DNA of 39,699 nt, taken from Silene noctiflora (Eukaryota > Streptophyta > Magnoliopsida > Caryophyllales > Caryophyllaceae). A model generated the notes under the pieces. The model had not been told where the DNA came from. It saw only the letters and a list, made by a program, of their open reading frames with translations, and made no database searches. The translations under genes and the position numbers were made by a program. Positions 22,722-33,300 of the stretch are shown piece after piece. The stretch spans positions 25,331-65,029 of the forward strand of contig VHZZ01010949.1 of the NCBI GenBank assembly GCA_009801015.1, written 5' to 3'. Position 1 is the stretch's first letter. Every line of letters begins with the position of its first letter.

Positions 22722-24092
22722 TGCCCTGCCCAACTCACTCTTGCTTACAATTCTCGTCCTTGGTGCAATCCAAAAATTTAGTTATTAAGAAATCACTTTA
22801 TCGTATACTTTTGTGTATGTTTTCGTATCCCTTCTATTTTAGATTGTGGCTCAAAATCTGTACAGTATATCATTTCATACATGTTTTCATAATAATGATA
22901 CATATTTTATCATATGTTGTAACCATTTTTATTAGTACTCTTCTTTTCGTATCATTTTTCTATCAATTTGTAATTTGTCTCTCCATAAGTTATTAAGTAC
23001 GGTTACTGCAAAGTTGTTAACCGATTTAGATCTTTATTTTTTTAATAAAATAAAAAAAAAACTCTGAATTGAGCATAAGTGTAAAACTCATTTTGATACT
23101 CTATTCTAGTGAAAAGCTATTTATTTTCAGTTTGGGTACATTAATAAATAGTTATCTATAACCAAATTGATTATCTTCTCAATTTGGAGTTAGGTTTTGA
23201 CTTTACTTATTTTCGTCTATTATTATCAAGTTGTTCGAGATAATGTCAAATATGAAACGATGAATATTGATGTCGGTTTCGAAAACAATAGATGTGCTTA
23301 TTTTAATTTTAAGTATAAAATGTTAATATGAATGTTAATTTGGTTTTATTTGGACCTAATTCGTTATTGAATTATACATTTGCACCAATATTGACCACAT
23401 GGATCGCTCTACGTCGGCTAGATTAATCAAGCCAATTTTGTTTTGTCGGTCCAGTTCATCAGGCCAATTTAGGTTTTGTCGATTATGGATTCTTTGTCCT
23501 ACTGTTTTAGTCTTCTAACACCTCATCCTTTTGATGATTTAAGTATATTGGGTTGAGTCAATTTGGGTCTATCATATTATCGGGTTAGTTCAGTTGTTTC
23601 GGGTTTTGGGTTATTGGATAAGTTGGTCCGGTCACTTTCGGGTCAAATGGATTGAGTTATTTCGAATTCGGGTCATTTTCGGGTCAATGATTGTGAGAGA
23701 AAAAATATATTTATTATTATTAACTACTTTAGTTTAGCTTTGGTAATTGATTCTTTTTTATTTTAACCTAAATATATTAGGTGTGCTTTTAATTTAGTAA
23801 TTTCAAGTCTTTTTTAGTCAATTAAAGTTATATTTTGTCGGGTCATTTCCGGACCGGGTGGTTTTAGATTCGATTAGTTCCGAGTCAACAAAGTTCAGAT
23901 CATTTTCAAGCCAGGTCGAGTCAATTCGAGTTTCGAGTCACATACAGGGGTTATAGTTCAAGTCTCGAGTTAGTCTTTTCGAATCGCGTTAGTTTTGTCG
24001 GGTCTATATTTAAGTATTGTTAATACATGTATCAAATCACAAATTCTATTAAGATATTAGGGTCATTAGGCCCAGCTATCATTAGGGTTTAT
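22722..24092. other. Intergenic, AT-rich then GGGTC-motif-rich
   Basis: 22722-23370 is AT-rich without a supported gene. From about 23560 to 24010 the motif TCGGGTCA and variants (GGGTCATTTCCGG, TCGAGTTTCGAGTCA) recur many times. This resembles the delimited element at 37421-37854, but its boundaries are not visible here. Confidence 0.5.
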
Positions 24093-24256
24093 TGAAGACG
24101 GGCATTATTCGTCACAAGCTGAAGACGGATAGTGCCCCCTCACAATATGCAAGCGGCACCAAACATGGATGTTCCATTTCCCACCCACTTGTTTTATTGT
24201 GAGAGGGACACTATCCGTCTTCAACTTGTGACGGATAGTATAGTGTCCGTCACAAG
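24093..24256. mobile_element. MITE just upstream of the TCP frame
   Basis: The left arm (ATTCGTCACAAGCTGAAGAC, then GGATAGTGCCCCCTCACAA) is mirrored by the right arm (TTGTGAGAGGGACACTATCC, then GTCTTCAACTTGTGACGGAT). The arms are about 55 bp and the loop about 50 bp. It belongs with the element at 3442-3568 by its shared TTGTGACGGAT ends. Confidence 0.75.
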
Positions 24257-24479
24257 CAAGACGCTTTAGTATCAAATAAAGATACGATGAAACATAAGAT
24301 AACACATAAAAATGAGATAGTAAATCCGAACTCGATTTGCGAGCTCACCGTTACACAACCGGACAAGTAAACAAACCCATCCATCTTTATAGTTCTCCTC
24401 TTCAAGTGGGATTGTGGGGTCACCAAATTTCCAAAATCCCTCACTTCTCTTTCCATTAACTCCAACCCTCAAACCCTAA

Positions 24480-25058
24480 TTCGTCACAACAACCGCCGTA
24501 ACCCTCGCCTCTCCACCCCCAACCACCACCACAATCACCACTCCTAAAACCACCACGACCGGCAAAGTCGCCATCCGCCGCCCTACCAAAGACCGCCACA
24601 CCAAAGTCAACGGCCGTGGCCGCCGCGTCCGTATGCCAGCCTTATGCGCGGCTCGCGTCTTCCAACTTACTCGCGAACTCGGCCACCGTACCGACGGGGA
24701 GACTATCGAGTGGCTTCTCCGTCACGCTGAACCTTCTATTATCGCCGCCACCGGTACTGGAACTGTTCCTGCTGTTAGCGACTTCACCTCTCCTGCTAAA
24801 TCATCGTCTGCTACCGCATCCGTTTCACGTGCGCTTCCGGCTTCGTACTCTGGTTGGAACGGTTTTGGTTCGGGTTTGGGTAATGGTTTTCGGTTTGATT
24901 TGAGTCAGCCTGTTGGGTTCGATCCTGCTTCCACTGGCTGGCATATGCCGTTTACTGCGCTGTTATTGCAGCCGGCTGTTATCGATTGCGAAGAACGTGG
25001 AGATGATCGAGAAGAGCGGGATGATGGCGAGTGCTTCCTTGCGAAGCAGGAAGTTTGA
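24480..25058 (+). CDS. Class I TCP transcription factor frame without visible ATG
   Basis: The frame is open from 24480 (after a TAA at 24477) to the TGA at 25056. It encodes a class I TCP domain: basic region [17 protein letters not shown] from 24588, helix [17 protein letters not shown], loop RTDGET and helix [22 protein letters not shown] proteins bind GGNCCC-type sites and control growth and cell division. The N-terminal part is Thr/Pro-rich ([15 protein letters not shown]) and the C-terminus is short and acidic ([15 protein letters not shown]), about 193 codons in all, against 165-400 in the family. The first in-frame ATG (24633) lies inside the basic region and would remove most DNA contacts. 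So the true start is lost, shifted by a small indel in the draft, or non-AUG. The gene is intronless, as is usual for class I TCPs. Confidence 0.72.
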   Translation, partial: FVTTTAVTLASPPPTTTTITTPKTTTTGKVAIRRPTKDRHTKVNGRGRRVRMPALCAARVFQLTRELGHRTDGETIEWLLRHAEPSIIAATGTGTVPAVSDFTSPAKSSSATASVSRALPASYSGWNGFGSGLGNGFRFDLSQPVGFDPASTGWHMPFTALLLQPAVIDCEERGDDREERDDGECFLAKQEV

Positions 25059-25088
25059 GAAGAGGGGACTGATTAAGTGATTTGGGAA

Positions 25089-25154
25089 TACTCTCTCTGT
25101 CGTCTCAGTCATTTGTTTATCTTTTATGAGACGGAGACTCGGAGTGGAGTGGTA
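25089..25154. mobile_element. Stowaway-like remnant downstream of the TCP frame
   Basis: CTCTCTCTGTCGTCTCAGTC near 25091 and GGAGACTCGGAGTGGAGTGG before 25152 are inverted and flanked by TA. The left end resembles the elements at 29225 and 30222. It would lie within the TCP 3' untranslated region. Confidence 0.5.
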
Positions 25155-25750
25155 CTAATTAGAAATTTAGAATGTAATATCTAGGGTTTTAGGGTTTAGT
25201 GTTGGTGTAGAATAGTCTTGGTACTCTTGTTTAGGAGTATGGTGTGCAAATTCATTGAGAAATTGAGCATGGATGGATGTAAATCTTTTGGGGATATGTT
25301 TTTGAAGGAAAATCTTAGTTTTTGTCTGTTGATGAATGAATGATGATTATTGAGTTTGATCTCGTAAATAAAATCTATCGAAATTCATAATGCATATAAT
25401 GTAAAAGTAATTGGAGTCTTTTTTGATTGCGCAACAACTTCAGCCACCATCGGAAAACGTTAATTACACATTGATAGGTTACATCTGAACTCGGTATGTA
25501 ATGTAATGGTCTTATATGTCGGATTAACTTTGTAGAATGCGGAATCTATGTTTGGATTGACTTTCAGGTTAGATTTAGAGTCGTCTAACATGAATTGGGA
25601 TTGAATTTGTCGGCAAACAGAAAAGAAGAATAATCAGATGTACATTTGAATAATCTGAGAGTTACAATTACATAGGACTGAGTGACTGACCATAAAACAT
25701 TATGTACATGAAATATATGCAGAAGAACGCAGGAAAGTCTTTCACTTACT
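25155..25750. other. Intergenic between TCP frame and transporter copy 2
   Basis: The two genes converge here. No further gene or delimited repeat is visible. Confidence 0.5.
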
Positions 25751-28700
25751 TTATGCATTCTTTGAGGTTTTCTTCTGTTTATAATTCGTAGCACAGAACA
25801 TGTATACTAACAGGTTCAGTAGGCTGAGACCGGCCAAGAGCCAGAAGAAGTTATAGAGTTGACCTTGGTTCAGATTATCAGGTATCCACCCGGGTTTTCC
25901 ACCAGCAGTTGTCACGGATGTCACGATGGTTAAGATTAGAGAACTCAGGTAATTGCCGAAAGCAGTTGTTAGGAGAGAAAGTGCACTACACAAGCTTCGC
26001 ATGGCATCTGGTGACTGATCATAGAAGAACTCTAGCTGCCCGATGAAGGTGAAAACTTCTGCGGCTCCCACCAAGAAAAACTGAGGGATTTGCCAGAAGA
26101 TGCTTAGAGGTACTGCCACGTTATGATCGATCAAACCCAGTTCCCTTGCCACCTGCAACACATACTTGTATGAGACGGACTTACACTAATCTATACAGAG
26201 TGCTTTTATATTGTTGGCACTTGGCAGAGATTAATTTTATTTAGTGAACCGCCATTAATATCATTAGTGGTCATTATACTTTCAGTTGTGAAATTCATCT
26301 CACGCTTTCTCATTGGAAGAACGTGTTATGCACCTGCAAGCGCTTGATCTCGACCAAGGCAGCTGATACCATAGCAAGGATGGAGATCATGAGGCCGATA
26401 CCCATCCGCTGTAGATCCGAGAAGCCTCTTTCATTACCCGTAAACTTACGAACTGCAGGAGTTAAAATTCTGTCATAAACAGGGACCCACAAGATTACAC
26501 TTATTACATCGAAAATAGATAGAGACGCTGCCGGGATTGTGAAGGTTCCAACTGTTCTGTCCATGACCATTCCTTGTTCAATGAACATTGTTGCCATCTG
26601 AGAATAGACAGCAGAAAAGACGATTCCAGTTGCCCATATTGGGAGCATACGAATCAAGGTCTTTAACTCTTCCACCTGAGTTACAGTGCACAGACTCCAT
26701 GGGTTGCATAGTTCCTCCGTTTTCATATCGGCATTTGACAACATAGCAGCTTTATCCAAGCACCTATACCAGAATAATGTAAAACATTATCACAAAAGCA
26801 ACAACAACAAAACCTTAGTCCCAGAAGGATTTGGAGCAGGACATGAATCATCAATATGAGGCAAACAATGAAAATAAATAATTAATACAACAGCATTATC
26901 CCAATGACTCAAGAGCATACACCTAAGCTGGGAAAGGAGGTCGAATGTACAACGCCCTATCATATGCTAGCAAACACAGAATATTTTTTTCCGAATGACT
27001 CATAATAATAACTGAATTGAGAATCGCATAGTTCAGCTGCTGCTCGACAGTACAAGAAGCGAACCAATTTAATGAACTGTTTTGATTTATTCTATCCCAT
27101 TCTGAAGCTAAACAGAAAGGGAGGGCACTATCAACAAGTATGCCTGGCATTCAACATTGAAGATGTGTGTTCAAAAGCTGTTGTATGAAGATGTGGTTAT
27201 CTATCTTATATACATGCAGAACCGGAGACGAAGGATAGCATCACAAAAGCTGTTAGTGCTTTTCTATGATTGAATAAAACAAAACTGAAAATGGAAGCAT
27301 CCAGCAATCAAAGACGTCCTTGGCGGTACGAGACTACGAGATCAGAAAATTACATCATTCCTTCTGTGTGTTCAAGCTTTCGGGTTCCTCCAGTTGTTGG
27401 CAGTTTGTCTCGAGTTTCATATAAGTGACTACTGTCTTGTGGAACCTCCAACTTGCGCTTTTGCAATGATGCAACTATAACCTGGCACATTCTTGTTAAC
27501 GGGCTTCCTGCAGGACTCTGAAACCGATAGAGAGGAGTTCCTGAGAGGAAACAGGTGATTGCAACTCCCATGAATAAAGCAGGAATTCCAAAGCCAATTC
27601 CCCAACCCACATTTTCTTGTATCCAGACAATGAGACTGCTAGACACCAGAGAGCCAATATTGATGGAGAAATAAAACCAATTGAAAAAAGACCCTTTCTT
27701 TACCCTCTCATCAGGGTCAGTATCGTCAAATTGATCAGCTCCGAATGTCGAAACACACGGTTTGATACCTCCAGTCCCCAACGCCATTAGATAAAGTCCC
27801 CCGAAAAAGATTGCATTTTGCGCTGGAGTAGCCACAGGGCAAACTGAACCCACACATTCCGCAGGTCTAAGAGCTGGGGCTAATGCAGATATACTCAAAG
27901 TAAGCATTCCCTATATTTACAATATGCCGTGATTTAGTCACATCGTCCACCCAAATTTATGCCTACTATGCTGTAAAATGATTAAAACTTAACAAAAAAA
28001 AAGCAGGGTGATCTGGCGGCATAAGCAAAGTACAATGTGCTAAACTGCTACAAGTCAAATTGTTCAAGTATCCATGGAAGCTGCACGACACAAGTTTGAG
28101 GAATACACCCACTCAATCCATCCAGACCACTTGTTTAGAACTACTATTTGAAATAGAAGAATCATACCTACGGATCTAAACATCTTTGAACTAGGGCAAA
28201 ACTTGTCATTTTACGTAGTATTCGATGATCAATGAGAAGATTGATACTGACAAAGAAAATGGCAGGATAACCAGAACAAACATTTGTCGATTTCTAGATG
28301 AAAATACTATGATAGGCAGGACTTCAATCACCAAGAAAAAAAGTAAACTTTATGTCACTTCAGCCCTTCATTTGGCTGTGTGTCGCAAGTTCAGAAAATG
28401 CTTCACTTTAGGCAAAAAATATACATTTTTTTCTCAAAATAGTCATGTCCGACACTTTGTCGCATTCCAATCTTGCAGCCAAGTTAGAGTAACGCAGAGA
28501 AGAACACTAATTCAGATAACTAAAAAGCAGATATCGAAAGACTGGCATCCTCAACTGTTGAAAACACAAAGGAAAATGTAACAGCAATTGTTATTGAAGT
28601 GCCAAAGTTCAGAAATTACGATGAAGTAAATTGTGGAGAACACTGAAATTGTTCTATATCTTCCCCAATATGCATCAGCTAAGTAAGCCCCTATAAGAGG

Positions 28701-29377
28701 AGTAAGGTAGCATGTGCCTGCCCAACCATTAACATTCTTTGCAGCAGTCACATTGCTTTCATGCATGTTACTGGTGAGGTAATTCACAAGATTTTTCGCA
28801 ATACCATAATAGGCAAGACGCTCACAGCATTCTGTCCCTGCAACGAGATTTAAAGGTGAGTCGGTGAGAGGAGTCCTGACTACAAACTAACGAATACTCC
28901 CTCCGTCCCATTTATATTTTCCAATGACTCTGGTGATAAAATGATCTTAACTACCAAAGTCAAATAGAGACGATAAATTTGGAATAGAGGGAGCGATATT
29001 GTATCAACTATCAAAGTAGTACTGTTATCTGTAATTCACCAAGAATAAAAGGGCAGGCTCGCCAGTTTCCAGAAGCGCGCTTCTGAACAGGCTGCCCATG
29101 GTAATCAACAGACCCATCTCCAGTATATTCTTCGTCGTTTCGCGTCTTTAAGAATACAAAAGTGAAAATCATCAACCACTTTTATATTCAAAATTATACA
29201 TGAAGGGAGAAAGAAAACAAGGCACTCACTCCGTCTCAGTCATTAGTTTAACTTTTATATTCTCTAATAATTTGAATCAAGGTAAACAAATGATTGGGAC
29301 AAAGCGATAATTTTGAGGGTGTTTACCTGAAGAAGAGCGTCCTCCAAATGCAAGAGGTGGTCATCTTGAGCGGTCAT
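25751..29377 (-). CDS. NPF8/PTR-type peptide transporter copy 2, with an extra intron
   Basis: Exons: 29377-29327 ([17 protein letters not shown]), 29145-29040, 28837-28620, 27910-27354, 26763-26334 and 26152-25751. All have GT-AG junctions in phase, giving about 587 residues, the normal family length. [10 protein letters not shown] at 55-64 holds the ExxER proton-coupling motif of helix 1. Other conserved blocks are [51 protein letters not shown] and [17 protein letters not shown]. Members of this group (closest in memory to Arabidopsis PTR2/NPF8.3) import di- and tripeptides with protons at the tonoplast or plasma membrane; the membrane for this copy cannot be told. The last coding exon of the sisters is split here by a 181-bp intron (26153-26333). 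Without its removal the frame ends after six foreign residues. Confidence 0.9.
26153..26333 (-). other. Copy-specific intron flanked by a 9-bp direct repeat
   Basis: CACCTGCAA occurs at 26150-26158 and again at 26331-26339. On the coding strand this is TTGCAGGTG at both edges, so the upstream copy supplies the GT donor and the downstream copy the AG acceptor. Splicing removes one repeat plus the 172-bp insert and leaves [11 protein letters not shown], which aligns without a gap to [11 protein letters not shown] of copy 3 and IRRLQLATELG of copy 1, both uninterrupted here. Confidence 0.85.
26797..26852. repeat. Short LINE-tail-like fragment in transporter copy 2
   Basis: CAACAACAACAAAACCTTAG and GACATGAATCATC match the small insertion at 33706-33772. 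No target duplication was found, so it may be older. Confidence 0.45.
28897..28996. mobile_element. Stowaway-type MITE in intron 2 of transporter copy 2
   Basis: CTCCCTCCGTCCCATTTATA on the left and TAGAGGGAGCGA on the right are inverted, with TA on both flanks and a length of about 100 bp. Confidence 0.65.
29225..29310. mobile_element. Stowaway-like MITE in intron 1 of transporter copy 2
   Basis: CACTCCGTCTCAGTCATTAG with a right part AAACAAATGATTGGGACAAA shows the same inverted layout as the element at 30222-30314. It sits between exons 1 and 2. Confidence 0.55.
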
Positions 29378-30221
29378 CTTCTACAATTTGCTGTTCTTTC
29401 TTCACTACGGAGGAGTATTTAGTATTTTGGTTCTGATCATCTTGTCTAAGTTGTCAACCCATTATTCTACTGAAGTATTTTGTCGTGAACAGTCCACTTG
29501 TGCCCTGTCTTTTACTCTTCAAGTCACTTTCTAGCTGGACGGTTAGACTGATTAATGATATCCTATTAGAAAGATGAGTGCTTTGTTAATAGTGGGTCTC
29601 CTTTTGAGAATTGGTTAACCAAATTTCACTTTGGGGTCCTTCTCATTATTGGACCCCGATTCTAAGAACCTAATTGAATAACCTAATTTCCTTTGCTCCT
29701 ATCATAAATCTCCGTGCTCTTTCTTCGTGTGATAATGAGATTGTAACTAAATTAGAGGAAGTATCTTGTTATTTTACGATGAGCGCGCCCTGGGTAAATC
29801 CGACACTTACCCTCCATATGAGTATATGACTACACCTATATTTCATAACCATAACAGCATACCAACCCTTCAGTATGGTAGTCACAAAGCTTTAGGTCCA
29901 TTACCATCACGTTCGTCTACTATTCTACATTTCAACCTCAGAATCTTCCTCTATAATTTCTGAACTTAAGCTAGTCAGTTTCACAGTTTGTAATGTTCAC
30001 TTGTCGACTAGTAATCTCAAAGAGAAATAAAGGACAGAAACACTCTTCGATCTCGGTCGATAAAATGGAATGTAACTTGTATTACTAAATAAAAGTTGTT
30101 CTGTAACCAGTTTATTAAAAATTTAAAACTATGAACAAGCGAGAACTAGGCAGAAACTAGAAATAAACAGAAACATTGATTTACAACAAAGTGGAATAAA
30201 TGTAACATAAGCCTATCTAAC
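29378..30221. other. Intergenic, upstream of transporter copy 2
   Basis: This should hold the promoter of copy 2. No unambiguous TATA site or other gene was identified; the 65-codon frame at 29766-29963 has no recognisable features. Confidence 0.45.
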
Positions 30222-30314
30222 TGATCTTTCCGTCTCGGTCATTTGTTTACCATTTATATTCATTGTGGGGGTATTTTAATTGAAGGTAAACAAATGATTG
30301 AGACAGAGAGAGTA
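30222..30314. mobile_element. Stowaway-like MITE downstream of transporter copy 3
   Basis: TTTCCGTCTCGGTCATTTGT with TTACC on the left is mirrored by GGTAAACAAATGATTGAGAC plus AGAGAG on the right. It lies 50 bp past the stop codon of copy 3. Confidence 0.6.
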
Positions 30315-30364
30315 TTTAAGGACAGTACAATCAAAGACTGCATGCAGGATTTTGAGCAGCTAGT

Positions 30365-33300
30365 TTAGGCAGCCTTCTTCTGTTTATACTTGAGTGCACA
30401 GAAAACATACAACACTAAATTTAGGGAGCTCAATCCGGCCAACAGCCAGAAGAAGTTATCGAGATGGCCGTTGTTTAGATTATCCGGTATCCATCCAGGC
30501 CCTCCCCCTGACGTTGTAACAGCTGTTACGATTGTCAAAATCAACGAGCTTAAGTAATTCCCGAGCGAGTTTGTTAGGAGAGAGAGGGCACTGCATAAAC
30601 TCCGCATGGCATCTGGTGATTGGTCATAGAAAAATTCTAGCTGCCCGACAAAAGTAAATACTTCGGCTGCTCCTACCAAAAAGTACTGAGGAATTTGCCA
30701 GAATATGTTAAGTGGGACCCCCACTTTTTTATCAACTAGATCAAGTTCCTTGGCAAGCTGCAAACGTTTGATCTCGACCAGGGCAGCGGCAACCATAGAG
30801 AGGATGGATATGAAGAGACCAATGCCCATCCTTTGTAGCTCTGAGAATCCCCTTTCTTTGCCAGTGAACTTCCGAGCAATAGGGACAAGGATTCTATCGT
30901 AGAGTGGGACCCACAATATAACACTGATGACATCAAAAGTCGAAAGAGATGCTGCTGGGATCGTGAAGGACCCGATAGTTCTGTCCATAACTGTTCCTTG
31001 CTCAACAAACATGGTTGACATCTGGGCATACACGGATGAAAAGATGATTCCTGTTGCCAAAACAGGGAACATTCGGATCAAGATCTTCAGTTCCTCGACC
31101 TGGGTTACTGTGCATAATCTCCACGGATTCGAGAAATCTCCGGTCTTCATATCGGCTTCTGAGACAACAGCTGCTTTATCCAAACACCTACAGTGGAAAC
31201 AGTGAGCAAAATCAGTGGGTCAAAAAGTTGATACCAGTATTTTTTTATTTAGCGAGGAACATCGTAAACATAATCTCTTTTTATTTGTTGAGATCAAATA
31301 AGGTTTTGCATTTTATTGATGACTGAATAAATCTTGATTTTTAAAGCACCCAACAGCTATTCCATTTCCAATGGAGTCAAAGACTTCCTATATTTTTGCT
31401 TCGCCACAATTTGGAATAAATAGAAAAGGCTCGCTAAATTATGTGTGCTTCTTGTGTTGTGAAATAGCAATCGCACGATGCAACTTTTGATCTATTTACC
31501 CACAAACAGAGTCTCACAGGGAATGAGGCTACATACAAGTGACATCCTACCCAGCATTAGGCGAGAGTTTACAAGGCATAGGGGTTATATTATTGTAGAT
31601 GATGTTGTAAAGCATTCAGCAGATAAAAAAATTACGTGAGCTCCTCAGTGTGCTCCAGCTTTCGGCTTCCCTCAATGGCGGAATGTTTGTCTGGAGTTTC
31701 ATAAAGTTGGCTATTATCTAGTGGGACGTCCAACGTCCACTTGCGAAATGATGCAACAAGAACCTGACACATTCTTGTCAATGGGCTTCCTCCGGGTTTT
31801 TGAAACCTATAAAGAGGAGTCCCAGAAAAGAAACTTGCAATAGCAATTCCCATGAATATCGCGGGAATTCCAAAGCCTATACCCCATCCAGCATTTTCTT
31901 GCATCCAAACAATAACGGTGCTTGATACAAAGGCACCAATGTTGATAGAGAAATAAAACCAGTTGAAGAAAGATCCCTTCTTTATCCTCTCGTTTGGGTC
32001 AGTGTCATCAAACTGATCAGCACCGAAAGATGAAACACACGGTTTAATCCCTCCAGTTCCCAATGCAATTAGATAGAGGCCCAGGAAGAATACTCCATAC
32101 TGTGCAGGGGTAGCTGAAGGGCAAACTGAACCCACACATTCAGCAGGCATAAATGCGGTAACGGAGGCAGATAGAGTCAAAGTAGCCATTCCCTGCAATA
32201 GTTTCAGCAATCTTCAGGAATAAGGGAATATACATGGGAAGGGGGTAAAACAGTAAAAGCAGAATTTTAATGAAATGATATTTCCCTTCACTTAGTTTCG
32301 TGTGAGACGGTTCCATATTGGAACAATTTGAGACCAACCCAGTTCAACTAGATCTCGACCCATTGAAATCAAGCAATACTAACCCATAAATCCATAATAT
32401 GGGTAAATTTTGTAATAATCTTATCATGTGACAGACTCATGTAAATTTGTGGATTTCCTTAGGGTCATTTTGCATGGCAAATCATAGTCATCATTAGAGA
32501 AAACAAAAAATATGGAGCACTAGTCAACATGAATAATGCATTGCTTAGCTTGGGCATCTCAAAGAAAAAGGCCATAATCTTAATTAATGTTACCCTGTTG
32601 TCTCCGAGGTTTCTCACAAAGCAGGGATCCAAAGTTTTTCAATTTAGTGAGTTTATTGGAGCCGAAGATTCGTTGTTCGTTATTTCTAGATTAGGATGGA
32701 ATAAAGTAAAAATGACTTCTTTTTACTGTGAACTGTGAAGCAGCCGTCTTTCAATGAAAGCAGTCAAGCTGAATGCATACTACTTTTTTTTTTTTGTTAA
32801 CATAAGGTAAAACTGCATACATCCTACTTTTGTACCCCGCTATTTGCGGAGTCCTCTAGGCTAGGGGTAATGTGGTAGTGAGCTTGATGGAACAAAAATG
32901 CTTGGAAAGGAAGACTGGAAGAACCATCATAAAGAGAGTACAAAAGAGAAAACCAACAAACATTCTGTTGGAAAGAATAAAAGTGAGATTTAAGCTGACA
33001 TAGCAGTTTCAAAAAAAAAAAGGCATGAGAAGATTTGGAATTTACAATGACGTAGATTGTGGAGAAAACAGCAATTGTCCAATATCTTCCCCAGTATGCA
33101 TCTGCTAAGACAGCCCCAATAAGTGGTGTAAGGTAACACGTGCCTGACCATGTGGTAACATTCCGTGCAGCAGATGCATTTCCTTGGTGCATTTTTGTAG
33201 TGAGGTATGTGACAAGATTAGTTGCAATACCGTAATAAGCAAGGCGCTCACAGCATTCTGTGCCTGTAAAGAAAAAAGGGCCGGAAGACACTCATGATAG

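Noticed and set aside
24616..24903. Alternative frame over the TCP domain
   Set aside because: The overlapping frame at 24480-25058 encodes a clear TCP domain; this one has no recognisable motif.
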